From Carnobacterium_A antarcticum (lineage in GTDB: Bacteria; Bacillota; Bacilli; Lactobacillales; Carnobacteriaceae): a DNA stretch of 64,000 nucleotides. The position numbers were made by a program, and so were the translations under genes. Where the stretch lies: NCBI RefSeq assembly GCF_042658365.1, contig NZ_JBHSQC010000008.1. The stretch is one strand, 5' to 3'. This document shows, piece after piece, positions 1-8,583 of the stretch (position 1 is the stretch's first letter; each line of letters opens with the position of its first letter). Below the pieces are notes generated by a model. The model was not told the origin of the DNA. It did no database searches and saw only the letters and a program-made list of their open reading frames with translations.

Positions 1-55
1 AACGGTACGTACGGTGGTGTGAGAGGTCGGAGCCGTAAGGCTCCTCCTACTCGAT
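1..55 (+). mobile_element. 3' tail of a group II intron (domains V-VI)
   Basis: The first bases resemble the 3' strand of a group II intron domain V (ending GTACGTACGGTG). They are followed by a domain VI-like hairpin: GGAGCC at 29-34, a GTAA tetraloop, and GGCTCC at 39-44. After this comes CTACTCGAT with a bulged A near 49 that could be the branch point. This pattern is familiar from the 3' ends of bacterial group II introns that follow a reverse transcriptase gene. The body of the intron lies outside the window, so whether it is full length is unknown, and the exact 3' splice site is uncertain by a few bases. Confidence 0.6.
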
Positions 56-176
56 TCGTTTTGATCCGGTTATTATTGTAGAGCAAACACAAGCGCTATC
101 GAAAGACCGTAGGGCGTTGAGAAGAAAGACTTTAAAAGATATAAAAAAGGATTCGTTGTTTTAATGTACTTTTTTA

Positions 177-206
177 TTGCAATTTTTTGATGTTGTTTGC
201 TATGAT
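177..206 (+). promoter_or_regulatory. Probable sigma-A promoter of pckA
   Basis: TTGCAA at 177-182 and TATGAT at 201-206 are separated by 18 bases. Transcription would start near 213, giving a leader of about 148 nt before pckA. The leader contains an AAAGGAGG at about 261-268 with no usable start codon at the right distance. Confidence 0.55.
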
Positions 207-218
207 AAGAACGAGTAA

Positions 219-232
219 TGAAAGCGCTTCAA
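219..232 (+). promoter_or_regulatory. cre-like site (CcpA) just downstream of the pckA promoter
   Basis: TGAAAGCGCTTCAA matches the CcpA consensus TGWNANCGNTNWCA at all but two positions near its 3' end. It sits at about +7 to +20 from the predicted start, a position where CcpA usually blocks transcription. Catabolite repression would suit a gluconeogenic or C4-acid gene. Confidence 0.5.
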
Positions 233-360
233 CCGATACCGCTCTAATTGTTGAATCTAAAGAAAGGAGGAAATCGGCTTTTTCTTATTACCAGTTAGCT
301 TTATTGCTGTTGCGGCTTTTTTTGAAGAGACAACTACTAATGAAATAAGGAGAGGATCGC

Positions 361-2004
361 ATGTCAACCAGAGAAACGTTTCAAAAGTCAGAAATTAGAA
401 AAGATAATCCCTTTTTTTCCCCTTTACGAGCAGTAATCGAGACCTCTATGTACGGCAACAATGTGAAAAATGTAACGAGTCTAGATGAAGCATACGAATT
501 AGCGCTTGATGCGCCAGGTACCATCGTAACGGACTTATCAGTAAAATATACGGAAAAATTGGATTTGCCTAAAGATGCAAAAGTTTTAGTCGAAAACGGA
601 GGAGCAGTGGTTGGGAGAACGGCAGCTGCCCGAAGAATCGTAGGGAATAATAAAGATGAAGACGCTAAGTTAGCTGTAATCGTAAGAGAGGCTGTTTACC
701 AGGGGTCTTTGAAAAAACGTTATAAAACAGCTGCTTATGTAGGGTTAGATTCAGAATTCATGGTGAAGGCCCATCTTTCAGTGCCAGAAGGTCAAGAAAA
801 CAATTTATATTCTTGGCTGTTAAACTTTCAAGTAACAAACGATTTATACAATAAAATGTATGCCGCTTCTCGTGAAATTGAAGCTGGGGACATTTTTATT
901 TATTCTGATCCTAACTGGCAGCATCCTGATTATCCTCTCGGTTTAGCCTATTTTGATACGGACCACAATGCAGCTATTATTCTGGGCATGAATTATTTCG
1001 GCGAACTGAAAAAAGCTACATTGACTTTAGCATGGGGCACAGCTCATCGGATGGGATATGCTTCTTGTCATGGAGGCCAAAAGAAATTCACATTAGCGGA
1101 TGGAACAAATTATGTTTCGGCTTTCTTTGGATTATCTGGCTCTGGAAAATCTACATTGACACATGCTAAACACAACCATAAATACCAAATTGAAGTCTTA
1201 CATGATGATGCTTTCATTATTTCTTTAACCGATGGGTCTTCCATTGCTCTGGAACCGGCTTACTTTGACAAAACACAAGATTACCCTTCAGATCATGAAG
1301 AAGTCGACTATTTTGTTACAGTCCAAAATGTGGCCGTCACGTTAGATGAAAATGGAGAAAAAGTTCTGCTGACGGAGGATTTACGTAATGGAAATGGGCG
1401 TACAGTTAAATCGCGTTATTCTACTCCTAACCGTGTTGACCGGATTGATGAGCCCATTGACGCTATTTATTGGATTATGAAAGATGAAAGTTTGCCGCCC
1501 GTTATTAAAGTAGAAGATCCTATTTTAGCAGCGAGCTTTGGAGCGACATTGGCTACTAAACGTTCATCAGCTGAGCGGTTAAAAGAAGGAGTAGACATGG
1601 ATAAATTAGTAATTGTCCCTTATGCAAATCCTTTCCGTGTTTATCCATTGGCAGAAGACTATCAACAATTTAAACAGCTTTTTGAAGAGCGAGAAATAGA
1701 GTGTTATATTTTGAATACCGGCTTTTTCTTAGATAAAAAAATTACTCCTGCTGTGACACTGAAAAGCATTGAGTCGATTGTTGATGGAACTGCAGAATTT
1801 GAGTCTTTTGGCGGAAATGAGCAGATGAGTTATTTAAAAGTAGCAGGTTATGAGCCGGATTTCATGGATGAAGCCTATAAACAATTGGTTTTTGATCGCA
1901 TGCAAATGCGCGTAGAACACATACAAGAAAAAAACGCAGCAGATGGAATGGATGTTTTACCTGATGAAGCATTGAAAACGTTGGAAAAAATTATTAATCG
2001 CTGA
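361..2004 (+). CDS. pckA: Phosphoenolpyruvate carboxykinase (ATP)
   Basis: Cytosolic enzyme interconverting oxaloacetate + ATP and phosphoenolpyruvate + CO2 + ADP. The 547-residue product has the family's usual length. It carries the kinase P-loop GLSGSGKST at residues 257-265 and the metal-binding HDD at about 281-283. It starts at ATG 361 after AGGAGAGG. It is followed by the oxaloacetate decarboxylase genes in the same direction, so the region handles the oxaloacetate node. A promoter and a cre-like site lie upstream, suggesting catabolite control. The gap to the next gene (about 100 bases) holds a weak AGAAGTTA/TAACTTCT inverted repeat followed by T residues, which may attenuate read-through. 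Confidence 0.95.
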   Translation: MSTRETFQKSEIRKDNPFFSPLRAVIETSMYGNNVKNVTSLDEAYELALDAPGTIVTDLSVKYTEKLDLPKDAKVLVENGGAVVGRTAAARRIVGNNKDEDAKLAVIVREAVYQGSLKKRYKTAAYVGLDSEFMVKAHLSVPEGQENNLYSWLLNFQVTNDLYNKMYAASREIEAGDIFIYSDPNWQHPDYPLGLAYFDTDHNAAIILGMNYFGELKKATLTLAWGTAHRMGYASCHGGQKKFTLADGTNYVSAFFGLSGSGKSTLTHAKHNHKYQIEVLHDDAFIISLTDGSSIALEPAYFDKTQDYPSDHEEVDYFVTVQNVAVTLDENGEKVLLTEDLRNGNGRTVKSRYSTPNRVDRIDEPIDAIYWIMKDESLPPVIKVEDPILAASFGATLATKRSSAERLKEGVDMDKLVIVPYANPFRVYPLAEDYQQFKQLFEEREIECYILNTGFFLDKKITPAVTLKSIESIVDGTAEFESFGGNEQMSYLKVAGYEPDFMDEAYKQLVFDRMQMRVEHIQEKNAADGMDVLPDEALKTLEKIINR

Positions 2005-2108
2005 TCAGACTGTTTCAATTGCTCAGAAGTTATCAAGTATGACATGAAAACGAAATAAATTGTGCGCTTTCTAACTTCTTTTTTACTCTGAACAGGAGTG
2101 ATTTTAAA

Positions 2109-3530
2109 ATGACAGAAAAATACTTGGAAATTACAGAAACGGTTTTACGAGATGCTCATCAAAGCTTGATGGCCACTCGTATGACGACGGATGAAATGCT
2201 GCCCATTATTGAAAAGATGGACCGCGTCGGCTATTATTCACTCGAATGTTGGGGTGGTGCTACTTTTGATGCAGCTATTCGTTTCTTAGATGAAGATCCC
2301 TGGGAAAGGCTGCGTGAGATCAAAAAAAGAGCTCCGCAAACAAAACTGCAAATGTTATTGAGAGGCCAAAACCTATTGGGGTATCGTCATTATGCAGATG
2401 ATATTGTAGACAAATTTGTTGAAAAAGCTAGTAAAAACGGAATCGATGTATTTCGTATTTTCGATGCTTTAAATGATACGCGTAACCTGGAGGCTTCTTT
2501 GAAAGCGGTCAAGAGACATGGCGGCCACGCGGAGTTGACGATTTGCTATACGATCAGTGAGGTCCATACGATTGATTACTATGCCGCACTAGCGGATCAA
2601 TTGCAGCAAATGGGGGCAGATTCCATTTGCCTTAAAGATATGGCTGGCATCCTAACTCCTTATACAGCTGAAAAGCTGGTTAAAAGATTAAAAGAAGTGC
2701 TGACTATTCCGCTGAGTCTTCACACTCATGCGACCAGCGGAATTTCACAAATGACTTATTTAAAAGCGGTGGAAGCTGGAGTGGATAGAATCGATACAGC
2801 CATTTCGCCTTTTTCAGAAGGAACAAGCCAGCCTCCAACTGAATCAATGGTGCTTTCTTTAAATGAAGGAAACGTAAAAACAAGAGTAGACGTTGCATTG
2901 CTGGAAGAGATTGCTGACTATTTTAAACCGATACGAGACCATTATTTGGCTTCCGGCATATTGAACCCTAAGATGATGGGTGTTGACCCTAAAGCTTTAT
3001 TATACCAAGTGCCAGGTGGAATGTTGTCTAATTTGTACGGCCAGTTAGAACAAGCAAAAGCCACTGATAAATACGATCAAGTATTAAAAGAAGTACCAAA
3101 AGTCAGAGAAGATCTAGGGTACCCGCCTTTAGTCACCCCGATGAGCCAAATGGTGGGAACACAAGCAGTTTTTAATGTATTGGCAGGGGAAAGATACCAA
3201 ATGGTGCCAAATGAAATCAAAGAATACTTGCGAGGTTCTTATGGGCAAAGCCCGGTACCTGTTAAAGAAGCTTTTCGGAAAAAGATCATCAAAAATGAAG
3301 AAGTCATAACGGATCGGCCAGCTAATCATCTTTCACCGGAATTTGACCGCTTAAAAGCTGAATTAGGAGATTTGGCAAAAAAAGATGAAGATGTCCTAAC
3401 GTATGCTATGTTTCCTCAAGTCGGGAAAGCTTTCCTTGAAAAGAAATACTCCCAAGTAAAGGGCAGCTCAATGGCAAGTAAAAAGGAACAACAAGAAAAA
3501 AAGGCAATCAAAATAATTGCGGTGATGTAA
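2109..3530 (+). CDS. oadA: Oxaloacetate decarboxylase alpha subunit (carboxyltransferase)
   Basis: Transfers the carboxyl group of oxaloacetate to biotin. The protein begins with the carboxyltransferase signature RDAHQSLMATRM. It has Lys176 in CLKDMAG, the position of the carbamylated metal-bridging lysine in this family, and metal-binding HTH at 205-207. At 473 residues it lacks the C-terminal biotinyl domain present in many OadA proteins; a separate biotin carrier gene lies two genes downstream. The adjacent gamma and beta genes argue for the membrane decarboxylase rather than the pyruvate carboxylase B subunit. The ATG follows AGGAG. Confidence 0.9.
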   Translation: MTEKYLEITETVLRDAHQSLMATRMTTDEMLPIIEKMDRVGYYSLECWGGATFDAAIRFLDEDPWERLREIKKRAPQTKLQMLLRGQNLLGYRHYADDIVDKFVEKASKNGIDVFRIFDALNDTRNLEASLKAVKRHGGHAELTICYTISEVHTIDYYAALADQLQQMGADSICLKDMAGILTPYTAEKLVKRLKEVLTIPLSLHTHATSGISQMTYLKAVEAGVDRIDTAISPFSEGTSQPPTESMVLSLNEGNVKTRVDVALLEEIADYFKPIRDHYLASGILNPKMMGVDPKALLYQVPGGMLSNLYGQLEQAKATDKYDQVLKEVPKVREDLGYPPLVTPMSQMVGTQAVFNVLAGERYQMVPNEIKEYLRGSYGQSPVPVKEAFRKKIIKNEEVITDRPANHLSPEFDRLKAELGDLAKKDEDVLTYAMFPQVGKAFLEKKYSQVKGSSMASKKEQQEKKAIKIIAVM

Positions 3531-3550
3531 GATGTAAAGGAGGAAACATC

Positions 3551-3829
3551 ATGCGTTTTACTTTAATAGATGGAGTCGTGGTCACTATAACCAGCCTCGT
3601 CATGGTTTTTTTAGCCTTGATCATTCTGCTGTTCACTATTGAACTAATCCATTACATGGTTAAACGTACGGGGAAAAAAGAACCGCCAGTAACAACACTT
3701 GCGGGAAATCAGATTTTAGCAAAAGATGAAGAAACAGAGTTAGTAGCTGCTTTAATGGCGCTAGTTTTGGCTAATGAAGATCAACAAAATAAAAGCTATC
3801 AAATAACTGAGATCAAAAGAATTCGTTAG
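3551..3829 (+). CDS. oadG: Oxaloacetate decarboxylase gamma chain (OadG-like)
   Basis: Small 92-residue membrane protein with one transmembrane segment at about residues 12-35 and a polar cytoplasmic tail, the layout of OadG/GcdG anchors that hold the alpha subunit on the membrane beta subunit. Sequence identity in this family is low, so the call depends on size, topology and position between alpha and biotin carrier genes. AAAGGAGG precedes ATG 3551. The tail differs from proteobacterial OadG and has no obvious His-rich zinc site. Confidence 0.75.
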   Translation: MRFTLIDGVVVTITSLVMVFLALIILLFTIELIHYMVKRTGKKEPPVTTLAGNQILAKDEETELVAALMALVLANEDQQNKSYQITEIKRIR

Positions 3830-3840
3830 GGGTGTTGGGA

Positions 3841-4209
3841 ATGAAACAATATGAAATTCAAGTAAATGGCAAAGTTTACCACGTTTCAGTTAAAGAACTT
3901 TCTGAATCATCAGATGTAACACCAACCACATCTCAAGAAACAATCAAAGAAGCAGAGTCTGCTGTTGCAAGTCCCGAGACGGTCGCTAAACCAGCTTCAA
4001 ATAGGGAAGTAGCTGCTCCTATACCGGGAACGATTTTATCTCTAGCGGTAAAAAAAGGACAGTCTGTAAAAGCTGGCGAAGTTTTGTGTGTTTTGGAAGC
4101 GATGAAAATGGAAAACGAAATAGTGGCGCCTCAAAGCGGAATCATTTCAAGTATTCCTATCCAAGTAAATCAAGCTGTGGAAGCCGGGGATGTTTTGGTG
4201 GTGCTCTAA
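3841..4209 (+). CDS. Biotin carboxyl carrier protein of the oxaloacetate decarboxylase
   Basis: Stand-alone biotinyl domain of 122 residues. The biotin attachment motif EAMKMEN has the target lysine at residue 89. A Thr/Ala/Pro/Glu-rich linker (about residues 25-55) precedes the lipoyl/biotinyl fold, as in decarboxylase BCCPs. The frame is open from a GTG at 3832, but ATG 3841 has the better spacing from AGGGGTG and gives the typical start MKQYEIQVNG. It carries the carboxyl group from the alpha to the beta subunit. Alternatives such as the acetyl-CoA carboxylase BCCP are unlikely given the neighbours. Confidence 0.9.
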   Translation: MKQYEIQVNGKVYHVSVKELSESSDVTPTTSQETIKEAESAVASPETVAKPASNREVAAPIPGTILSLAVKKGQSVKAGEVLCVLEAMKMENEIVAPQSGIISSIPIQVNQAVEAGDVLVVL

Positions 4210-4227
4210 AGTATTGGAGGAATTCAT

Positions 4228-5358
4228 ATGTTGGATGCTCTGAACGAAATGCTCAGAACTTCAGGTTTTGCAAATTTGTCTTACAAAGAACTGATCATGC
4301 TGGTGTTAGCTTGTTTTTTCCTGTATTTGGCAATACAAAAAGGGTACGAACCCTACTTGCTGATCCCGATTGCTTTTGGCATGCTTTTAGTCAATTTGCC
4401 TTTAGCAGGTTTAATGTCGGCTCCCTTGAATGGAGAAAACGGCGGTTTATTGTATTACATTTACCAAGGAATTGATTTAGGAATCTTCCCGCCTTTGATT
4501 TTCCTTTGTTTAGGTGCTGCTACAGACTTTGGACCGCTGATCGCTAATCCCAAAACGCTACTATTAGGCGGAGCTGCTCAAATTGGGATCTTTGTTGCAT
4601 TTTTTGGTGCATTGATTTTCGGAATGACGCCTCAAGAAGCTGCGTCGATTGGAATTATCGGTGGTGCAGATGGTCCGACCGCTATTTATTTAACGACCCG
4701 ATTGGCCCCTCATTTATTATCTACGATTGCTATTGCTGCTTACTCTTATATGGCTTTGATTCCGATTATTCAGCCTCCGATCATCCGGCTGTTAACGACC
4801 AAAAAAGAACGCGAAATAAAAATGGAACAGTTGCGCGAAGTATCTAAAAAAGAAAAAATCATTTTCCCAATAGTGACGACATTAGTTGTCAGTTTGGTGG
4901 TGCCTTCAGCTACACCTTTGATCGGAATGTTGATGTTGGGAAACCTGGTGAAAGAAAGCGGTCAAGTACCGAAAATAACCGAAGCCCTGCAAAATGCCTT
5001 TATGTATACCGTAACGATTTTATTAGGATTGTCCGTTGGTGCAAAAGCGAGCGGGGATGTCTTTTTAACGATTGAAACATTGCAAATCATTATTTTAGGT
5101 CTAGTGGCGTTTTCAATCGGAACAGCAGGTGGAGTTTTAATGGGGAAAGTCATGAACAAATGGTCAGGAGGAAAAATCAATCCAATGATCGGTGCTGCCG
5201 GAGTATCTGCTGTCCCTATGGCCGCACGTGTTGTACAAAAAGAAGGAGTTAAAGCAAACCCTGCTAATTTTCTATTGATGCACGCCATGGGACCCAATGT
5301 AGCCGGGGTGATTGGCTCTGCCATAGCGGCTGGAGTGTTATTATCGTTTTTGAATTAG
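4228..5358 (+). CDS. oadB: Oxaloacetate decarboxylase beta subunit (Na+-pumping)
   Basis: Integral membrane subunit that decarboxylates carboxybiotin and exports Na+. The 376-residue protein is almost entirely hydrophobic helices. It contains GGADGPTAIY with Asp148, the conserved aspartate of the OadB/GcdB/MadB family implicated in Na+ and proton binding, and the conserved GAAGVSAVPMAAR near the C-terminus. It closes the four-gene decarboxylase set (alpha-gamma-BCCP-beta), with 18 bases to the preceding gene and a GGAGG site. Together they make a Na+ gradient from oxaloacetate, for example during citrate or malate use. Confidence 0.93.
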   Translation: MLDALNEMLRTSGFANLSYKELIMLVLACFFLYLAIQKGYEPYLLIPIAFGMLLVNLPLAGLMSAPLNGENGGLLYYIYQGIDLGIFPPLIFLCLGAATDFGPLIANPKTLLLGGAAQIGIFVAFFGALIFGMTPQEAASIGIIGGADGPTAIYLTTRLAPHLLSTIAIAAYSYMALIPIIQPPIIRLLTTKKEREIKMEQLREVSKKEKIIFPIVTTLVVSLVVPSATPLIGMLMLGNLVKESGQVPKITEALQNAFMYTVTILLGLSVGAKASGDVFLTIETLQIIILGLVAFSIGTAGGVLMGKVMNKWSGGKINPMIGAAGVSAVPMAARVVQKEGVKANPANFLLMHAMGPNVAGVIGSAIAAGVLLSFLN

Positions 5359-5389
5359 CGCCTTATAACATGACGAGCAGAAATTATTT

Positions 5390-5418
5390 TTGATATCTCC
5401 TGGAAACTCCGCTATACT
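5390..5418 (+). promoter_or_regulatory. Sigma-A promoter of the aminotransferase gene
   Basis: TTGATA at 5390-5395 and TATACT at 5413-5418 are 17 bases apart. This gives the aminotransferase its own promoter after the oad genes. Confidence 0.6.
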
Positions 5419-5457
5419 TTTCTAAAGTAGTTAAATAAAAGCAAAGGTGTTGAAAAG

Positions 5458-6714
5458 ATGGATTTATCAAGAGAAGCAGCAACCAACCGTATTGCTGAAT
5501 TAGAAAAAGAATACCAGCACTATCTTAAGAGCCCTATGAACTTAACGATTACGCGAGGTGTTCCTGGTAAAGAACAATTAGCTTTGTCTGAACCGATGTT
5601 AGGTTTATTAAACAAACCGGAAGATTTTATCAGTCAGGAAACCATCGATATTCGTAATTACGGAGAATTAACCGGGATCTATGAAGCCAAAAAATTGTTT
5701 TCTGAACTTTTAGGTGCAGGAATAGAAGAAACCGTCATCGGCGGGAACTCTAGTTTAAGTCTGATGTATTTGGTATTAACAACGAAATTTTTTATGGGGG
5801 AACACCCTTGGCAAGCAGAAGAAAAAGTGAAATTTCTTTGCCCCAGTCCTGGATACGATCGTCACTTTTCAATGACTGAACATTTAGGAATTGAAATGAT
5901 ACCGGTAGAGATGGACGAAAACGGGCCTAAGATGGATGAAGTGGAACGTTTAGTGAGCAATGATGCTGCAATAAAAGGAATTTGGTGCGTTCCGACTTAT
6001 AGCAATCCAACGGGTGTAACGTATTCGGATGAGGTGGTTGATCGGTTAGCAACAATGACAACCAAAGCTCCAGATTTTACTATTCTGTGGGACAACGCTT
6101 ATCTAGTCCATCATTTAACCGATGTGCATGAAACAGCAAAAAACATATTGACTACTTGTAAGACAGTTGGAAATGCAGATCGAGTCTGGATGTTTTGCTC
6201 AACTTCTAAAATAACGTTCCCGGGAGCTGGAGTTGCAGCATTAGCTGCTTCAAAAGCAAACGTTGCATTGATTGCTGATGAACTATCGTATCAAACGATT
6301 GGTTATGATAAATTAAACCAAATGCGGCATGTAAAGTTCTTACAAAATCCTGAACAAGTAGCGGCTCATATGGCCAAACACGCTGCAATTTTAAAACCAA
6401 AATTTGATTTGATCAAAGAAAAATTGCATGAACGGTTTGACGGAAAACCATTAGTCGAATGGACGGAACCTGCTGGAGGCTATTTTGTTCACCTTACGAC
6501 ATTAGACGGCTGTGCGACCAAAATAGTGGCTGCTTTAGACAAAATCGGAGTGAAAGTAACAAATGCAGGGGCTACGTATCCATATGGAAAAAATCCGCGG
6601 GACAACAGCATTCGCCTTGCGCCGACACCAGTAGCATTAGCTGACTTGGATCAAGCAATGAATGCGATTGGTTTGTGTATCGAATTAGTCAGTTTAGAAA
6701 AAATGTACTCATAA
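5458..6714 (+). CDS. Class I PLP aminotransferase, probably aspartate-specific
   Basis: 418-residue fold-type I PLP enzyme. Visible landmarks are GGNSS (phosphate contact), the strand VPTYSNPTGVTY, the cofactor aspartate in WDNAYLVHH and STSKITFPGAG with Schiff-base Lys251. The N-terminus (ITRGVPGKEQLALS) resembles the group of aminotransferases annotated as aspartate or 2-aminoadipate type. Position directly after pckA-oad supports aspartate-oxaloacetate exchange, but substrate assignment is inference. It starts at ATG 5458 after AAAGGTG. Confidence 0.75.
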   Translation: MDLSREAATNRIAELEKEYQHYLKSPMNLTITRGVPGKEQLALSEPMLGLLNKPEDFISQETIDIRNYGELTGIYEAKKLFSELLGAGIEETVIGGNSSLSLMYLVLTTKFFMGEHPWQAEEKVKFLCPSPGYDRHFSMTEHLGIEMIPVEMDENGPKMDEVERLVSNDAAIKGIWCVPTYSNPTGVTYSDEVVDRLATMTTKAPDFTILWDNAYLVHHLTDVHETAKNILTTCKTVGNADRVWMFCSTSKITFPGAGVAALAASKANVALIADELSYQTIGYDKLNQMRHVKFLQNPEQVAAHMAKHAAILKPKFDLIKEKLHERFDGKPLVEWTEPAGGYFVHLTTLDGCATKIVAALDKIGVKVTNAGATYPYGKNPRDNSIRLAPTPVALADLDQAMNAIGLCIELVSLEKMYS

Positions 6715-6736
6715 AACCAAAATGAATAAGAAGATA

Positions 6737-6781
6737 AAAAGAGACGCAGCTTTTTCATAATTAAGGTTGCATCTCTTTTTA
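6737..6781 (+). terminator. Intrinsic terminator after the aminotransferase gene
   Basis: AAAGAGACGCAGC pairs with GTTGCATCTCTTT (12 of 13 positions, one G-U) and is followed by a T tract. Confidence 0.7.
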
Positions 6782-6795
6782 ATTGTGCGTATAAT
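6767..6795 (+). promoter_or_regulatory. Sigma-A promoter of the DUF969 gene
   Basis: TTGCAT at 6767-6772, 17-base spacer, TATAAT at 6790-6795. The -35 box lies inside the descending arm of the upstream terminator. Confidence 0.65.
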
Positions 6796-6837
6796 CGGAA
6801 ACAGATTAAAAAAAGATAAGAAAAGAAGGAGAAGTTT

Positions 6838-7542
6838 ATGGAAATCATTAAATTAATTGGGATTTTGATCATTGTAGTAGGTTTCATTTTAAAATTTGAT
6901 ACCATTGCGGTCGTATTGATTGCAGCATTGGCTACTGCTTTAGTTTCAGGGATCTCATTGACAGATTTTTTAGTTTTGTTAGGAGATGCATTTGTTTCTA
7001 ACCGACTAGTAACGTTATTTTTACTTACTTTACCGATGATTGGATTAACCGAACGGTTTGGGTTGCGTCAACAGGCAGTTAAGTTGATAGAAAAGATGAA
7101 GGGACTGACACCAGGCCGCTTTTTATCTTTATACATGGTTATTCGTGAATTAGCCGGATTTTTTTCTGTCCGTGTTCAAGGCCACACACAATTTATCCGT
7201 CCATTAGTTGAGCCGATGACTCAAGCAGCTGCTGAAACAAAATACGGCGAAATCAGTGATGAAGATATCGAGCGAATCAAAGCACGTTCGGCTGCAACTG
7301 AAAATTACGGAAACTTTTTTGCACAAAATACTTTTATTGCAGCAGCCGGTGTTTTATTGATTGCAGGTACTTTGGAATCTCTAGGATATAAAGTATCAGC
7401 TGTAGCGATTGCTCAAGCTTCTATTCCAATTGCGTTGATTATGTTGGTGATGGTAGCTGGATCAAATATTTTATTTGACCGAAAACTGCAACGAAAATAC
7501 GGCAAAAAAACCAGCTTGCCAACGCAAAAGGAGGAAAAATAA
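6838..7542 (+). CDS. DUF969 family membrane protein
   Basis: 234-residue membrane protein with four or five hydrophobic segments (residues about 3-45, 52-70, 160-180, 195-215) and a conserved central loop (FSVRVQGHTQFIRPL). It is the usual partner of a DUF979 protein, which follows three bases downstream. The pair resembles a two-part secondary transporter. In this genome, as in many Firmicutes, a pyrrolidone-carboxylate peptidase gene follows, which points to transport of pyroglutamate or pyroglutamyl compounds; that function is inference. It has its own promoter and a GAAGGAG site. Confidence 0.75.
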   Translation: MEIIKLIGILIIVVGFILKFDTIAVVLIAALATALVSGISLTDFLVLLGDAFVSNRLVTLFLLTLPMIGLTERFGLRQQAVKLIEKMKGLTPGRFLSLYMVIRELAGFFSVRVQGHTQFIRPLVEPMTQAAAETKYGEISDEDIERIKARSAATENYGNFFAQNTFIAAAGVLLIAGTLESLGYKVSAVAIAQASIPIALIMLVMVAGSNILFDRKLQRKYGKKTSLPTQKEEK

Positions 7543-7545
7543 CCC

Positions 7546-8469
7546 ATGGATGCCATTGTAACGAATATACTAGAATTTTTCTTTATCGTGATTGGTTTAT
7601 TGCTGATTTATACAGCTAGTAAAGTTTTTAGAGATGTAAACCATCCAACACGTTTTGGTACAGCATTGTTCTGGCTTTTATTAGGAATCGTATTTGCTTT
7701 TGGAAACTTCATACCAGCCATGATAGATGGCGTATTGATTATGGTGATGGGTGTACTGACATTGTTTAAACAAGTTCGTCTAGGAGAAGTCAAGACTGTG
7801 GATGAAGACAAAGCCTTAGAAGCTAGTGACCGTTTAGGCAATAAAATTTTCATTCCGGTTATTGCTTTAGCAGTGGTGGCCGTTCCAATTGCACAATTTA
7901 CACCACTTGGCGGACAAGTCGGAATCGGAATAGGGGCAGTTGTTTCCTTACTGATTGCTATTTTCTTAACCAAATCAAAACCCAAAATGGTTTTGGATGA
8001 AGGCGATCGGATGATCCAGCAAGTCGGTACGACGGGTATTTTGCCTCAATTATTGGCAGCATTAGGCGTTATTTTTACAGCAGCAGGTGTTGGGGATGTT
8101 ATCGCAAGTGGAATTTCTACCTTTATACCGGAAGGCAATCGGCTATTAGGTGTTATCGCTTATGTGTTAGGAATGGTTATTTTTACAATGATCATGGGAA
8201 ATGGATTTGCCGCTTTTACCGTTATTACAGCTGGAATCGGGCTGCCTTTTGTTATTGCACAAGGGGGCGATCCAGTTATCGCAGGGGCTTTGGCTTTGAC
8301 TGCTGGTTTTTGTGGAACGTTGCTAACACCGATGGCTGCTAACTTTAATGCTTTACCAGCTGCTTTATTAGAAATGAAAAACCCGAATGGGGTTATTAAA
8401 GAACAAGCACCCTTTGCCATTATTATGATCGTGGTTCATATTGTATTGATGTACTTCTGGGCATTTTAA
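7546..8469 (+). CDS. DUF979 family membrane protein
   Basis: 307-residue integral membrane protein with about nine hydrophobic helices and Gly-rich turns such as GNGFAAFTVITAG and CGTLLTPMAANFNALPAALLE, a style seen in ion-coupled permeases. It follows the DUF969 gene by three bases, with the AAAGGAGG site lying in the end of that gene, so the two are translationally linked and probably form one complex. The next gene is pcp. Substrate unknown; a pyroglutamate-type substrate is proposed from context only. Confidence 0.75.
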   Translation: MDAIVTNILEFFFIVIGLLLIYTASKVFRDVNHPTRFGTALFWLLLGIVFAFGNFIPAMIDGVLIMVMGVLTLFKQVRLGEVKTVDEDKALEASDRLGNKIFIPVIALAVVAVPIAQFTPLGGQVGIGIGAVVSLLIAIFLTKSKPKMVLDEGDRMIQQVGTTGILPQLLAALGVIFTAAGVGDVIASGISTFIPEGNRLLGVIAYVLGMVIFTMIMGNGFAAFTVITAGIGLPFVIAQGGDPVIAGALALTAGFCGTLLTPMAANFNALPAALLEMKNPNGVIKEQAPFAIIMIVVHIVLMYFWAF

Positions 8470-8583
8470 AAAAAGTATAATAATAAAACCATTCATTAAA
8501 TAAAACCTGTTAACTTTGCTAATTAAAAGTAAATATGGTAAATTTCATAAAGTAGGGAACAATTGAAAGGAGTACGACATTAC

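Noticed and set aside
2109..3530. Pyruvate carboxylase subunit B
   Set aside because: No biotin carboxylase gene is nearby, while the gamma, BCCP and beta decarboxylase genes follow directly.
4086..4475. 129-codon open frame overlapping BCCP and oadB
   Set aside because: Out-of-frame shadow of two well-identified genes, with no ribosome site.
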